Assembly (NCBI GenBank): GCA_963711215.1
Contig: CAVQDH010000011.1
Span: forward strand, 124,001-188,000
DNA from: WHUA01 sp963711215
GTDB taxonomy: Bacteria; Pseudomonadota; Alphaproteobacteria; UBA8366
Reading direction: 5' to 3'
DNA: 64,000 nt
In this document: one piece after another, positions 53,879 through 63,460 of the stretch
Numbering within the stretch: position 1 is the stretch's first letter
Layout: every line of letters begins with the position of its first letter
Made by a program: the position numbers and the translations under genes
Notes under the pieces: generated by a model
Database searches by the model: none
Seen by the model: the letters and a program-made list of their open reading frames with translations, nothing else
Told to the model about the DNA's origin: nothing

Positions 53879-55363
53879 CTATATCTGTCTACGCCCGAAC
53901 GGCAGGGGTTGTTCCGGCCCGCTGCCCGACGCACCGCCGGATCGCTCCGGCTTGTCGGCGGCGTTGGCCGGCTTCTTCGCGCCCCGGCGGTAGCCGCCCA
54001 GGGTCTTTCGGACCTGACCGATCACGAAGAGCATTTCGGACATACGGGCGCGGAGCAGGTCGTTCCAGCCCTCGTCCAGCGGCTCGCTTTCCGCCATCTG
54101 TTCCAGCCGGCGGAGGATATTGTTGAATTTCGCCACCGCGGTGTAGGTCGAGAGCACCTCGGTCGCGACGTCGCCGCCGAGCTTCCGCAGGTCCTCCAGC
54201 ACGCCCTGGGGCTCATCGAAGCCCGTGACCCGCATGCCGCGGACATCGTCGAGCTCAAGCCCCTGCTTGCGCTTGATGCGGTCCGCGACGAGGGTGTTCG
54301 CCTGCTGCAGCACGCTGGTGATGTAGTCGAGGCTGTCGACGATCTCGCCCGCCCGCGCCCGGGCCGCCTCGAGGTCGGGTGACGGCGTCACCGGCGACGG
54401 GCTCTTCTTCAACGCCTGGACGACCGATGCCGACGGCTCCAGACGCTGGACGCTGCCGGCCTCCTGCCACCAGGCCGGGTTCGTCGCGACCGGCGGCGGA
54501 TCGGTCCTGGGATGCGCCGCCTCGCTGGCGGCCTGCTCGCGAAGCGGCTCGGCGCGCATGCGGTCCGTCGGCGCGCGGCTGTCGCCCGCTTCACGGTCCC
54601 GCGCCGGCGGATTGGACGGCGCGACGACGTCAAGCCGCTGGTCCGCGGCATCGCGGCTGCCTGGGTGGATGTTGGGACGGATATCGGGGCGCTTCTCGGG
54701 CGCCGCCGGCGGCCGGGGCGCCTCGGCTCGCGTCTCGGCCATCCTCGGCGCCTGAGGCGGTTGCGGCGGTTGCGGCGGTTGCGGCGCCACGCCCTTCGGC
54801 TCATCCGGCTGCGGCGTCGCGATCCTGGGCGCCTGCGGCTGCGGGGCCCGGTCATTCCGGCTCTCCCGATGCTCCCGCGAAAGCGGCAGATGCAGCTCGA
54901 TGCCCGCGACCGGCACGGTCTCGGTTCGCGGAGCCCGCGGCGCATCGTCGTCGGACCCGCGCGACCGCAGCACCGCCGCGGCGTTGACCGCCCGCTTCCG
55001 CAGCAGCGGATGCTGGGCGCGAAGCCGCGGCTCGCGCTTCGGCTCCTGATCCTCGATCGGCGGCGTCGCCTTCAATTCGCGCAAAAAGGCCGCCGTTCCC
55101 TCCTCCGGGGATTCGAAAATTTCGTTGTCCTCGTCGCGGCCGGGCTCCTTGCGCGTCACCGTGCGATGGTAGACGCGGCTCGCCAGATAGCCGCAGAACA
55201 GGACGATGGTCGAGACGACCATCAAAGGCAGGACATAGTCTTCGAGAATTCGAAAGTATCGGTCGATGTAGTCGCCTGACAGATTGATCTGTACGGCGTT
55301 CGCATGCGCAATACTCAGGCAAAACACTGCGCCAAAGATTTGGATGATCCGAAACACGCGCAT
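53879..55363 (-). CDS. Unrecognised membrane protein of the exosortase locus
   Basis: A 494-residue protein of no known family. Residues 1-23 (MRVFRIIQIFGAVFCLSIAH) form a signal peptide or first helix and 42-62 a second helix (VLPLMVVSTIVLFCGYLASR). Residues 80-330 are charged, Pro/Arg-rich and probably disordered, with short repeats such as PQPPQPPQPPQ. The last 150 residues look helical and ordered (PDLEAARARAGEIVDSLDYI, VLSTYTAVAKFNNILRRLEQ). The N-terminus is periplasmic or membrane-bound and the long tail is probably cytoplasmic. It sits between PrsT and the WecA-like gene, so a role in polymer export or its regulation is possible but unproven. It has a weak Shine-Dalgarno. Confidence 0.7.
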   Translation of the reverse strand: MRVFRIIQIFGAVFCLSIAHANAVQINLSGDYIDRYFRILEDYVLPLMVVSTIVLFCGYLASRVYHRTVTRKEPGRDEDNEIFESPEEGTAAFLRELKATPPIEDQEPKREPRLRAQHPLLRKRAVNAAAVLRSRGSDDDAPRAPRTETVPVAGIELHLPLSREHRESRNDRAPQPQAPRIATPQPDEPKGVAPQPPQPPQPPQAPRMAETRAEAPRPPAAPEKRPDIRPNIHPGSRDAADQRLDVVAPSNPPARDREAGDSRAPTDRMRAEPLREQAASEAAHPRTDPPPVATNPAWWQEAGSVQRLEPSASVVQALKKSPSPVTPSPDLEAARARAGEIVDSLDYITSVLQQANTLVADRIKRKQGLELDDVRGMRVTGFDEPQGVLEDLRKLGGDVATEVLSTYTAVAKFNNILRRLEQMAESEPLDEGWNDLLRARMSEMLFVIGQVRKTLGGYRRGAKKPANAADKPERSGGASGSGPEQPLPFGRRQI

Positions 55364-55451
55364 GTTTTTTATTCGCTCAATACTAATTTTGCGTGGGGAA
55401 TAGTATCAACAAACTGTGACCATTCCAAGAAATTCGCGAATCGCGACATTG

Positions 55452-57122
55452 CTAAAGTCTTTCACCGTTTATCACGAGAATAAGCAAACACGCGATCGCA
55501 GAATATTTCAACACCCTATTGATATACAAGGCGGTTTCCTTTTCCTTCGTTTCTTCGTGCTGGCCGTTGCTATTCTTGTTGAGCAGGAATTCCGTCACGT
55601 AGAAGAGGACCAGAAGCCGGAACAGGATCTCACCAACGGGGTATTGAGCGATGAAATTGGACGTTAAATTTGGCACCACTAAGGCAAAGAAAACGATCAG
55701 CAGATCCTGCGGGGTCACCCGGAACAGGTCGCGCCGGGTCACCCGGATCCCCAGCACCAGCACGACCGACATCAGCACCAGCAGGCCGTCGATCGTCAGG
55801 TAGTTGATCCAATAGGTGTCCGGACGCTCGGCCAGCATGAAAACGATCAGCACGCTCGACATGTACACGCCGGCCCGGCTGAGCCAGCGGTGACTGCCGC
55901 GCAGCAGTACGCTTCCGGCAACCAGCGCACAGACGGACGCGACGGCGATCACGACAAAATCCCGTTGCAGCCGCCCCACCACGAAAGCCCCGACTACCAG
56001 GAACAGAACGATGCAGACCGTCAAGGTGTTGCCAATCGCGTTGGGCAGCCAATCGATCCGGCGAAGCCAGGAATTCCGCCGATGCAGCTCGTCCTCCTCG
56101 ACGACGTGCATGCGATGCAGCCGCCAGCCGGTCGACTTGGCCCAGCCGATCGCCGCGACCACGGCGAGGCAGAAGCAGGCATAGACCGAGACGACGAGGA
56201 TGTCCGAGGCGTAGCGCAGGTAGAAGCCGGCGCAGATCAGCCCGCCATGCAGCAGGTAGATCAGCGATACCGCCTCATACTGGCGAAAGCCCATGTCGAG
56301 CAGCTGATGGTGGATATGGCGCCGGTCCGGGCTGAAGGGCGACCCTCCAGCCGCGAGCCGCAGCGTCATCACCCAGAGCGTGTCGAGGATGGGCAGGCCC
56401 AGCAGCAGCAGCGGCAGCGCCGGGCTGAGCGCCTGGTTGACCCGCTCGACCAGGAAGATCGTCAGGGCGGCGGTGATGAAGCCGAGGAACTGGCTGCCGG
56501 CATCGCCGAGAAAGACGATCGCCGGATGGGTGTTGTAGCGCAGGAAGCCAAGGATGCCGCCCATCACGGTCAGCGCCAGGAGCAGCACCGGCGTGTGATT
56601 GGACTGATACGCCAGGAAGGCGATCATCGCCAGCGTGAGCAGCGTGCAGCCCGCCGCGAGCCCGTCCAGGCCGTCAGTCAGGTTGATCGCGTTGGTGACC
56701 CCGAGCACGATCAGGGCGGTCGCCGGATAGGCGAACCAGACCGAGACCGGATCGAGCCCGGCGAAAGGATAATGCGTAAGCACGACGCCGCCGTTGATCG
56801 CGATGCCGAGCGCCACGATCTGGCCGATCAGCTTGACGCGGTAGTCGAGGTCCTTGATGTCGTCCCACAGCCCGAACAGGAAAATCACCAGCGCGCCGGA
56901 CAGCACCGACGACATCGCCGCGTCCTTGGGCAGCCACATGACGATCGGCAGCAGAATGCCCGACGCGATCGCCAGGCCGCCGCAGCGCGGCACCAGCTCG
57001 GTATGGATCTTGCGGGCGTCCGGGACATCCAGCAGATGCATCGGCGCGGCCAGGCGCATGAGCGGCGGGACCAACACCATCGTGACGAACAGGGCGCTGA
57101 TAAAACTGAATGCCAGGATCAT
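55452..57122 (-). CDS. WecA/MraY-like sugar-1-phosphate transferase with long C-terminal extension
   Basis: A 556-residue polytopic enzyme that should transfer a HexNAc-1-phosphate to undecaprenyl phosphate to begin polysaccharide synthesis. Catalytic motifs: GLWDDIKDLD (84-93), GVTNAINLTDGLDGLAAG (141-158), FLGDAGSQFLGF and RRHIHHQLLD near 270. The family is usually about 350-380 residues; here residues about 355-520 add roughly six further helices and a polar tail (LLNKNSNGQHEETKEKET). The tail is clearly more AT-rich than the rest of the gene. It lies between the unrecognised membrane protein and the exosortase. Confidence 0.87.
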   Translation of the reverse strand: MILAFSFISALFVTMVLVPPLMRLAAPMHLLDVPDARKIHTELVPRCGGLAIASGILLPIVMWLPKDAAMSSVLSGALVIFLFGLWDDIKDLDYRVKLIGQIVALGIAINGGVVLTHYPFAGLDPVSVWFAYPATALIVLGVTNAINLTDGLDGLAAGCTLLTLAMIAFLAYQSNHTPVLLLALTVMGGILGFLRYNTHPAIVFLGDAGSQFLGFITAALTIFLVERVNQALSPALPLLLLGLPILDTLWVMTLRLAAGGSPFSPDRRHIHHQLLDMGFRQYEAVSLIYLLHGGLICAGFYLRYASDILVVSVYACFCLAVVAAIGWAKSTGWRLHRMHVVEEDELHRRNSWLRRIDWLPNAIGNTLTVCIVLFLVVGAFVVGRLQRDFVVIAVASVCALVAGSVLLRGSHRWLSRAGVYMSSVLIVFMLAERPDTYWINYLTIDGLLVLMSVVLVLGIRVTRRDLFRVTPQDLLIVFFALVVPNLTSNFIAQYPVGEILFRLLVLFYVTEFLLNKNSNGQHEETKEKETALYINRVLKYSAIACLLILVINGERL

Positions 57123-57325
57123 CGGATGCCGGTCGGACCCTCAAGACTTGCCGGTCGGCGAATAACGCCTTCCGCAAGTTGCGTAAAAACGCAATATTGC
57201 CGGACGCCTCGTCGGCCCACGTCTCCTTCGACGCGCAGCACGTGATTGCGCCCGCAGCCCGCCCATCCCGGTAGTGCCTTAATAACAGACTTACGCAAAA
57301 GGTAAAATGCTTCCTTCCGGCTACC

Positions 57326-58927
57326 TCAGGACGGCACGAAACGCGGCAGCAGCGGATAAATCTGGCGCATGAAATCGCCGAGCCGCTGATCCGCCGCGGG
57401 TTCCAGCTCGTTCCGGCCGAGCGGCGTGACGAGCCGGACAAGCGCGCCATCCGTCCGATGGCGGGTCAGGCCATCCCAGAACAAGAACCATTTGACCAGA
57501 TACTCGTTGGTCATGTCCCGGCCGCGCTGGTCGAACCAGTAGTAGACCACCTGGCGCAGGGTGCCCTTGGCGATCACCGCCCGGTTAACGATGAGGTTAC
57601 CGTTGCCCACCGCCACGCCCTCGACCGACACCCGTGAAAGCGACTCGATCTCCCAGCCGCCGCCCGGGATGCAGGAACGCGGCGAATGCACCGCCTCGCC
57701 CTTCCGCTGGGAGGCGTAGTAGGCGACGTAGAAATTGATGCCCGCCGGCTGGTTCGGCGCGGTGAAATCCATCATCGCATAGTCCGTCAGCTTGAGCGTC
57801 TGCAGGACCGGCGCCTCGATGCTGAGCCGCCGGCCGTGCCAGTCGCCGACACGCAGCGGAAAACCGACGAGCGGCTCGTGCGACGGTTCGATATCGCTGC
57901 GGCCGGCGACCAGGATGCTGACCCCGGCGGTTACCGTCAGCAGCAGCGCGGCGGCGATCCAGCTTCGCGTCGGCGCGGCGCCGAAGCGCGGCAGCCAGCC
58001 CTTCCGCAGGTCCGGCAGGCCGATCCAAAACACCTCGGCCAGCCGCCGGCGGCCGATCCGGCTGAGGATCACGATCTCGATGAACAGGATCGCAACGCAG
58101 GCCATGAAGACGACCCAGCCCTCGAACAGATGCAGCGCGCCTTCCGCCTGCTCGATGCCCCAGCGGTCGACCAGCACGCCGATGATGCCGATCCTGAGGC
58201 TGTTCATGAAGATCGTGATCGGGATCGTCGAGAGCAGCAGCACCGCGCGGTGCCAGATCGGCCCGCGGTAGAGATAGGCGCAGATATAGCCGAAGCTCAT
58301 CAGCGGAAAGAGATAGCGCAGGCCGCTGCAGGCCTCGGCCACCTGCAGCTTGTAGATGCCGAGGTCGATGACGTTGCCTTCGAGAAAGACCGGAATATCG
58401 AACAGCCGGATGACCGCCACGCCGATCTGCGAGGACCACAGCTGCAGCTGGGCGGACAGGTTGACGTACAGGAAATCCGGTAGCGGCACCATGAAGACGA
58501 GATACAGCAGCGGCGCCCAGATCAGCCGCATGCCGGACCAGCCGACGAGGGCCAGCGCGACGCCGAAGAGGGCCACGAGGAAGCCGTACTGGATGACCAG
58601 GTAGACCGTGCTGAGCTCGCCCAGCAGGCCGGCAAGCAAGCCGAAGAAAAGCACGACCACGCCGACCGCCGCGCCGCGGGGACGGCGCTCCGCGAGCACG
58701 GCCGCCTGCAGCGCGTCCTTCTTCTGCCAGATGAGAAACGCCGCGATGATCGGGATCAGCGGGCCGTGGCTGTATTCTTCCGCATGCCAATGGTCGGCCA
58801 TGTAGGACAGGCCGTCCCAAAAGACGATGCAAAGCCCCGCCACGACGAGCACCACGGTCACGAGCCACGATCCGAGCTCGAATCCGGTGCTGGGTGCGGG
58901 ATGGGCCTGCGTCCTGGCTTCGGTCAT
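57326..58927 (-). CDS. Exosortase with C-terminal EpsI domain (XrtD-like)
   Basis: A 533-residue membrane protein. Exosortases cleave C-terminal sorting signals and attach proteins at the cell surface. The catalytic triad is visible: Cys200 in VAEACSGLRYLFP, Arg245 in MNSLRIGIIG and His266 in HLFEGWVVF. The C-terminal 200 residues are an EpsI domain (GFPLRVGDWHG, HSPRSCIPGGGWEIES). The exosortase-EpsI fusion resembles the VPLPA/VPEID-type alphaproteobacterial XrtD group, a subtype assignment made from memory. ATG 58927 is chosen; a GTG at 59044 would add 39 residues encoded partly by a 12-bp tandem repeat. Confidence 0.87.
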   Translation of the reverse strand: MTEARTQAHPAPSTGFELGSWLVTVVLVVAGLCIVFWDGLSYMADHWHAEEYSHGPLIPIIAAFLIWQKKDALQAAVLAERRPRGAAVGVVVLFFGLLAGLLGELSTVYLVIQYGFLVALFGVALALVGWSGMRLIWAPLLYLVFMVPLPDFLYVNLSAQLQLWSSQIGVAVIRLFDIPVFLEGNVIDLGIYKLQVAEACSGLRYLFPLMSFGYICAYLYRGPIWHRAVLLLSTIPITIFMNSLRIGIIGVLVDRWGIEQAEGALHLFEGWVVFMACVAILFIEIVILSRIGRRRLAEVFWIGLPDLRKGWLPRFGAAPTRSWIAAALLLTVTAGVSILVAGRSDIEPSHEPLVGFPLRVGDWHGRRLSIEAPVLQTLKLTDYAMMDFTAPNQPAGINFYVAYYASQRKGEAVHSPRSCIPGGGWEIESLSRVSVEGVAVGNGNLIVNRAVIAKGTLRQVVYYWFDQRGRDMTNEYLVKWFLFWDGLTRHRTDGALVRLVTPLGRNELEPAADQRLGDFMRQIYPLLPRFVPS

Positions 58928-58928
58928 T

Positions 58929-58964
58929 GCGTGTTTCGGGGCGTGTTTCGGGGCGTGTTTCGGG
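58929..58964 (-). repeat. Three tandem copies of a 12-bp unit upstream of exosortase
   Basis: GCGTGTTTCGGG is repeated three times without gaps (58929-58964). If the exosortase starts upstream it would code for repeated KHAP units; otherwise it sits just before the start codon. A slippage-prone tract at this place could alter expression. Directly visible; function is inference. Confidence 0.8.
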
Positions 58965-59429
58965 GGCCTTGGCGTTGGACGGAAGGATCGAACGGACGCC
59001 GCCGCGTCATGCGCGCGGCCCGGACCGCCGGCAAATGCCCCCACTCGATGCGGTCATGGCAGCGGCCCCGTGCGTTGCGGCCGGCCGTCCCGGCGGCGCG
59101 GCGGACTTTCGCTGGAGGAGTCGCGCCTTTGCAAGGAGAATATGGATGCATCGCCCGGAATGCTGCTTCCGATGGCCCTTTCGCCCGTGCCGGGACACGC
59201 CGTCCCTGTCCGGTCCCGACCCCGGCATTCTGGCCGGAATTGCAGCCCGGTCAACCTCACAGTCGCCGATGACACAAAAAAGTCTTGATTTATAGAGGTT
59301 TCGGACGCGAGCCTCGCGGATTTCCGCGGCCCGCCACATTCGATTTACCACCGCCGCGGTTGTGCTTATCCACCTTGTTGGTAGTCTAGCGGTCCCACTG
59401 GTCAGTCACAGAAACGGATCGATCCGCGC
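58965..59429. other. Intergenic, no secure gene
   Basis: The divergent gap between the exosortase gene and galE is about 500 bp. One small plus-strand frame (59142-59288, 48 codons, AAGGAG 4 bp before its ATG) is possible but has no recognisable product and its codon use is poor. The 3' end (59270-59360) is less GC-rich and may hold promoters for galE. Confidence 0.5.
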
Positions 59430-60426
59430 ATGGCTCGAATTCTCGTCACCGGCGGCGCCGGCTATATCGGCAGCCACACCTGCAAAGCGCTGGCGCATGC
59501 CGGGCACGAGCCGGTCGTCTATGACAGCCTCGAATACGGCTTCCGGGATTTCGTCCGCTGGGGCCCGCTGGAACAGGGCAGCACGCATGACCGCGCGCGC
59601 CTGGCGGCGGTGATCGGGCAATACAAGCCGGACGCGGTGATGCATTTCGCCGCTTACATCGCAGCCGGGGAATCGGTCGTCAACCCGGGGAAATTCTATT
59701 GGAACAACACCGCCGGTACCCTCTGCCTGCTGCAGGCGATGCAGGACGCCGGCCTTTCGCTCCTCGTGTTCTCCAGCACCGCGGCGGTCTATGGCAACCC
59801 GCAGTCGACCCCGATCGACGAAAACCACCCGCTCCTGCCGATCAATCCCTACGCGCACAGCAAGCTGTTCGTGGAGCAGATGCTCCACGACTTCGGCACG
59901 GCGCATGCACTGCGGTCGGTGGCGCTGCGCTATTTCAACGCGGCCGGCGCCGATCCCGACGGCGAGCTCGGCGAATGCCACGATCCGGAAACCCATCTGA
60001 TCCCGCTTGCGCTGCGCGCGGCGCTCGGCACGGGCAAGCCACTGACCGTGTTCGGCGCGGACTACGACACGCCCGACGGCACGCCGATCCGCGATTACAT
60101 CCATGTCAGCGATCTCGCCGAAGCGCATGTCGCCGCGCTGCGCCATCTGATGGCGGGCGGTCGCGTCGGCGACGGCCAATCTCGGCGTCGGCAAGGGCTA
60201 CTCCGTGCGCGAGGTCCTGACCGCGACCGAGCGCGTGCTCGGACGCACGGTGCCGACGATCGAAGGGCCGCGGCGGCCCGGCGACCCGACCGAGCTGGTC
60301 GCCGATCCCGCCCGCGCCGGCCGCCTGCTGTCGTGGCAGCCGCGCTTCACGGCCCTCGACGCGATCATCGAAACGGCGGCGAATTGGGAGAGGTCCCCGC
60401 GGAACAAGGGGCGCGCCCGGCCGTGA
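59430..60426 (+). CDS. galE: UDP-glucose 4-epimerase (one frame break)
   Basis: Interconverts UDP-glucose and UDP-galactose, giving sugar donors for the exopolysaccharide. NAD motif ILVTGGAGYIGSHT is at the N-terminus; FSSTAAVYGNP and the catalytic YAHSK (NPYAHSKLFVEQML) follow, then LRYFNAAGADPDGELGE. Near 60160-60172 the frame shifts; the real end is in another frame (ANLGVGKGYSVREVLTATER ... RPGDPTELVADPARAGRLL). After repair it is about 332 residues, normal for GalE. Confidence 0.92.
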
Positions 60427-60469
60427 CCGCCACGCGCGCCGGGCGGGAATAGGTCGGGCATAGGCGCTC

Positions 60470-62101
60470 TTAGCAGTCGGTCACCGGCGCCACGAGCGGG
60501 ATGACATTGCCATAGCGATGCCGCTTCACCGCATCGACCGCGGAAATCAGGATACGGGTCGTGTTCAGCAACGCGCGGTCGGGATAGGCCGGCGGCCGGC
60601 CGGCGGCGATGTTAGCCAGAAACGAGCGGTACATCGCCGTATGCCCCTTGTTGCGGAAGCGGCGCCGGCGCACCCGCCACCGCCCGCCCGTCTCGCTGAT
60701 CATCGAGATATAGTCGTCGATCCGCACGGTGATGTCGCCGCGCCGGATCTCGATAAGCTCCTGCACGCCGCGCAAACCGTTGCCGAGCTTGGTCGCAACC
60801 AGCGTGAGGCGCGAGCCGTCGGCGAATATCACTGCCATGCTGGTTTCGTCGCCCGCGATGGCGTGCTCGGCCGACGCGATGACCAGCGACAGCGGGTCGG
60901 CGTCGATCAGGCTGACCGCGATGTCGACCCAGTGCGCGACGTTGCCGAAGATCCGCGTTCCCTGGCTCGGCCAGTAATACCAATGGCTCTCGGGGATGCG
61001 CAGTTCCTTGACGATGCAGAGCACGTGGAGCGGCCCGTCCGCGCCGCCGATGACGCTTTGCGCGATATGCGTCATCGGCGCGGAGCGGCGGTTATAGCCG
61101 ATCTCGATATGCGCCCCCGCCTCGCGCAGCGCCACCAGGCGCGCGGCTTGCGCCATGTCCAGGGCCGGCGGCTTCTCGATCATGACGCGCGCATTCGGGT
61201 TCGCGGCGATCGCCATGGCGGCGTGCTCCGCGTGGGTCGAATGGTAGCCGGCCAGGATGACGATCGGCTCGACCGCTTCGCCCAGGCGCGTGAAGGCCCG
61301 CTCAGCCGAGGTGTCGCAATGCCGGAACTTGAAGCGCTTCGCCACGCGGGCGACCAGCCCCGGGTTGAGGTCCACGACGGTGTGGAACGGCAGTCCCGCC
61401 AAGGTCGGCAGGATGTACGCGCAGGCATAGGCGCCGGCGCCGATGAGGAAGACCTCGTTGCGCCGCGGCGGCCTAGCCTCCTCCGCCGGCGCAGCCTCTT
61501 TTGTCGGTACAGGCGACGCCGCTTCGGCGGGGAAGGAAATTTCCCGCAACGGCTCCCGCCTGGCGCCGCCATCGGCGGCTTCGGCCCCTTCCGGCGACGC
61601 GGCGATATCCTCGAAACGCAGGCCGAGCGGACGGCCCGAATAGGGCGAATGATGGAACAGCTGGGCGAGCCGGTCCGGATGGGCGGTGAGGAATTCATGG
61701 ACCCGGGCATAAAGCGCCGAAGCGTCTTGCTGCGGCGGCAGGTCCAGGACGAGATCGCTGGGGAAACCCAGGATCTCCGCCTGCGGGCAGTCCTGCGGCC
61801 CGACCGCCACGACCGGCGCGTCGCCGTCGACCCGGCGGCCCACGGCGAAGATCACCTGCCGCTCGCGCATGATCGACCGCTGCAGGAAGGTCCCGCGCAC
61901 CTTGTTGAGGGTAAGCCGGCGCCTTCGCGCCAGAAAAAGAACAGCAGCTTCGCGAGCTGGTTCTCGAAGGCGAAGCGGTGCGCCCGCGCCTCGGCCGGCA
62001 CCTTGATCGGGGCGTAAGCGGTCAACGCGAACGAGGGTCTCGTCCCCGGCGGCGATCGGCGGCGGAACTTCGAAAATCTCTCCGGAAAACCGTATTTTCA
62101 T
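60470..62101 (-). CDS. Gfo/Idh/MocA-family oxidoreductase with N-terminal extension (two frame breaks)
   Basis: About 543 residues. The C-terminal 330 form an NAD(P)-dependent sugar dehydrogenase: EVFLIGAGAYACAYILPTL is the nucleotide-binding region, ARVMIEKPPALD the EKP motif and HIEIGYNRRSAPMT the substrate side. The N-terminal 200 residues are an unusual extension starting MKIRFSGEIFEVPPP, with RAHRFAFENQLAKLLFFFWR in another frame between breaks near 62020 and 61920. The breaks cancel each other. In polysaccharide loci such proteins make UDP-sugar acids or act on inositol and other sugars; the substrate is unknown. It is convergent with galE. Confidence 0.8.
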   Translation of the reverse strand: MKIRFSGEIFEVPPPIAAGDETLVRVDRLRPDQGAGRGAGAPLRLREPAREAAVLFLARRRRLTLNKVRGTFLQRSIMRERQVIFAVGRRVDGDAPVVAVGPQDCPQAEILGFPSDLVLDLPPQQDASALYARVHEFLTAHPDRLAQLFHHSPYSGRPLGLRFEDIAASPEGAEAADGGARREPLREISFPAEAASPVPTKEAAPAEEARPPRRNEVFLIGAGAYACAYILPTLAGLPFHTVVDLNPGLVARVAKRFKFRHCDTSAERAFTRLGEAVEPIVILAGYHSTHAEHAAMAIAANPNARVMIEKPPALDMAQAARLVALREAGAHIEIGYNRRSAPMTHIAQSVIGGADGPLHVLCIVKELRIPESHWYYWPSQGTRIFGNVAHWVDIAVSLIDADPLSLVIASAEHAIAGDETSMAVIFADGSRLTLVATKLGNGLRGVQELIEIRRGDITVRIDDYISMISETGGRWRVRRRRFRNKGHTAMYRSFLANIAAGRPPAYPDRALLNTTRILISAVDAVKRHRYGNVIPLVAPVTDC

Positions 62102-62296
62102 GAGAAAACGAGCATCCGACCAGCGCGTCCGGCTTCCGACGCATCGAGGAAATGCGACCGCCTTCAATGGTCCAATCAGGGCATGTTGTCAAACGGCCGG
62201 CGAGGCCGTATTGATCGGCCCACAGAGGAAATCGGCCTCCCCGCGCCAAGCCCGGCCCGCAGGCCGGCGAAGCTACGTCGAGGTGTTCCCAGCCCC

Positions 62297-63454
62297 GTGT
62301 CAGATCGTATTCGCCCCCGGATCCTCGTCCTCGCCCACCTGCCGCCGCCGATCCACGGGGTCACCGTCGTCAACGAGACGCTGGTGAAGTCGCGCCTGCT
62401 GCACGAGCGGTTTCGGCTGGACGTGCTGCCGATGCGCTTCGCCCGGGACTTTTCCGACATCGGCTCGCTCCGCCTCTCGAAATTTCTGGCCATGGCCGGG
62501 GTCGCGCTGCAGCTCGCCTTCCGGCTCGCCTTTCGCCGGCCGGACGCGGTCTACATGACGCCGACGCCGACCGGCATGAGCTTCGTGCGCGACGCGCTGT
62601 TCGCCTCGATCATGAACCTTTTCCTCATGCGGAAGATCTTCCACCTGCACGGCAAGGGGGTGCGGGCCTTCTACGACCGCTCGCCGTTCTACCGGCTGCT
62701 CTATCGCTGGGTGTTCCGGGGCGCGCACATCGTCCATCTGAGCAAGCGCCTCTCCAGCGACGTCGCCGGGATCGTGCCCGACGACGCGGATACATGTCGT
62801 GGCCAACGGGATCGCCGCGCCGGCACACCCGGTCCGCCGCGGGGAGGCAACGCATAGCGGGCCGCCGGTCCTGCTCTACCTCTCCAACATCATGCGGGCG
62901 AAGGGCGTCTTCGTGCTGCTCGACGCGCTGAATATCCTGTTGGCAGAGGGCATCGATTTTCACATCGATTTCGCCGGTGCGCCGAACGACGCGAAGACCC
63001 AGCAGGAATTCCTGAGACTATCTGCGCGGCAGCCCCGCTGCGTGGCCGCACCGTCTACGCCGGGATCGTCACCGGCGACGCCAAGGACCGGCTGTTCCGC
63101 GGCGCCGACATCTTCGTCATGCCGACCTTGAACGACGCCTTCCCGCTGGTCGCGCTCGAAGCCATGGCCTACGCGCTGCCGGTCGTCTGCTCCGAGGAGG
63201 GCTCGCTACCCGATATCATCCGCGACGGCGAAACGGGCATCCTGGTGGCGAAAGGCGATGCACCGGCCCTCGCCGCGGCGCTGAAGTCGCTGATGCTCGA
63301 CCCGGACCGCCGCCGGCGAATGGGCGAAGCCGGTCGCGCGCGCTACGAGGCGAATTTCACCCTCGACCGGATGGAGGAGAACGTCGCCGCGGCGCTCGAC
63401 GACTGTCTCGCCGCCTGGCACCGGCCGACCAGCCGCGCCCGGACGGAGGCCTGA
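62297..63454 (+). CDS. GT4-like glycosyltransferase (two frame breaks)
   Basis: About 386 residues after repair. The N-terminus reads RILVLAHLPPPIHGVTVVNE (a GT-B glycine/histidine loop), then FHLHGKGVRAFYDRSPFY. After a break near 62785-62800 the frame resumes VANGIAAPAHPV and VLLYLSNIMRAKGVFVLLDA, and after one near 63025-63045 it ends FVMPTLNDAFPLVALEAMAY, the GT4 donor site with its Glu pair, and SLPDIIRDGETGILV. It probably adds a sugar during repeat-unit assembly. The start is GTG 62297 by fit; the Shine-Dalgarno is weak. Confidence 0.85.
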
Positions 63455-63460
63455 GCCGCC

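Noticed and set aside
59142..59288. Small 48-codon gene with AAGGAG before its ATG
   Set aside because: Good ribosome site but no recognisable product, Pro/Arg-rich composition and poor codon preference; left as unproven within the intergenic stretch.
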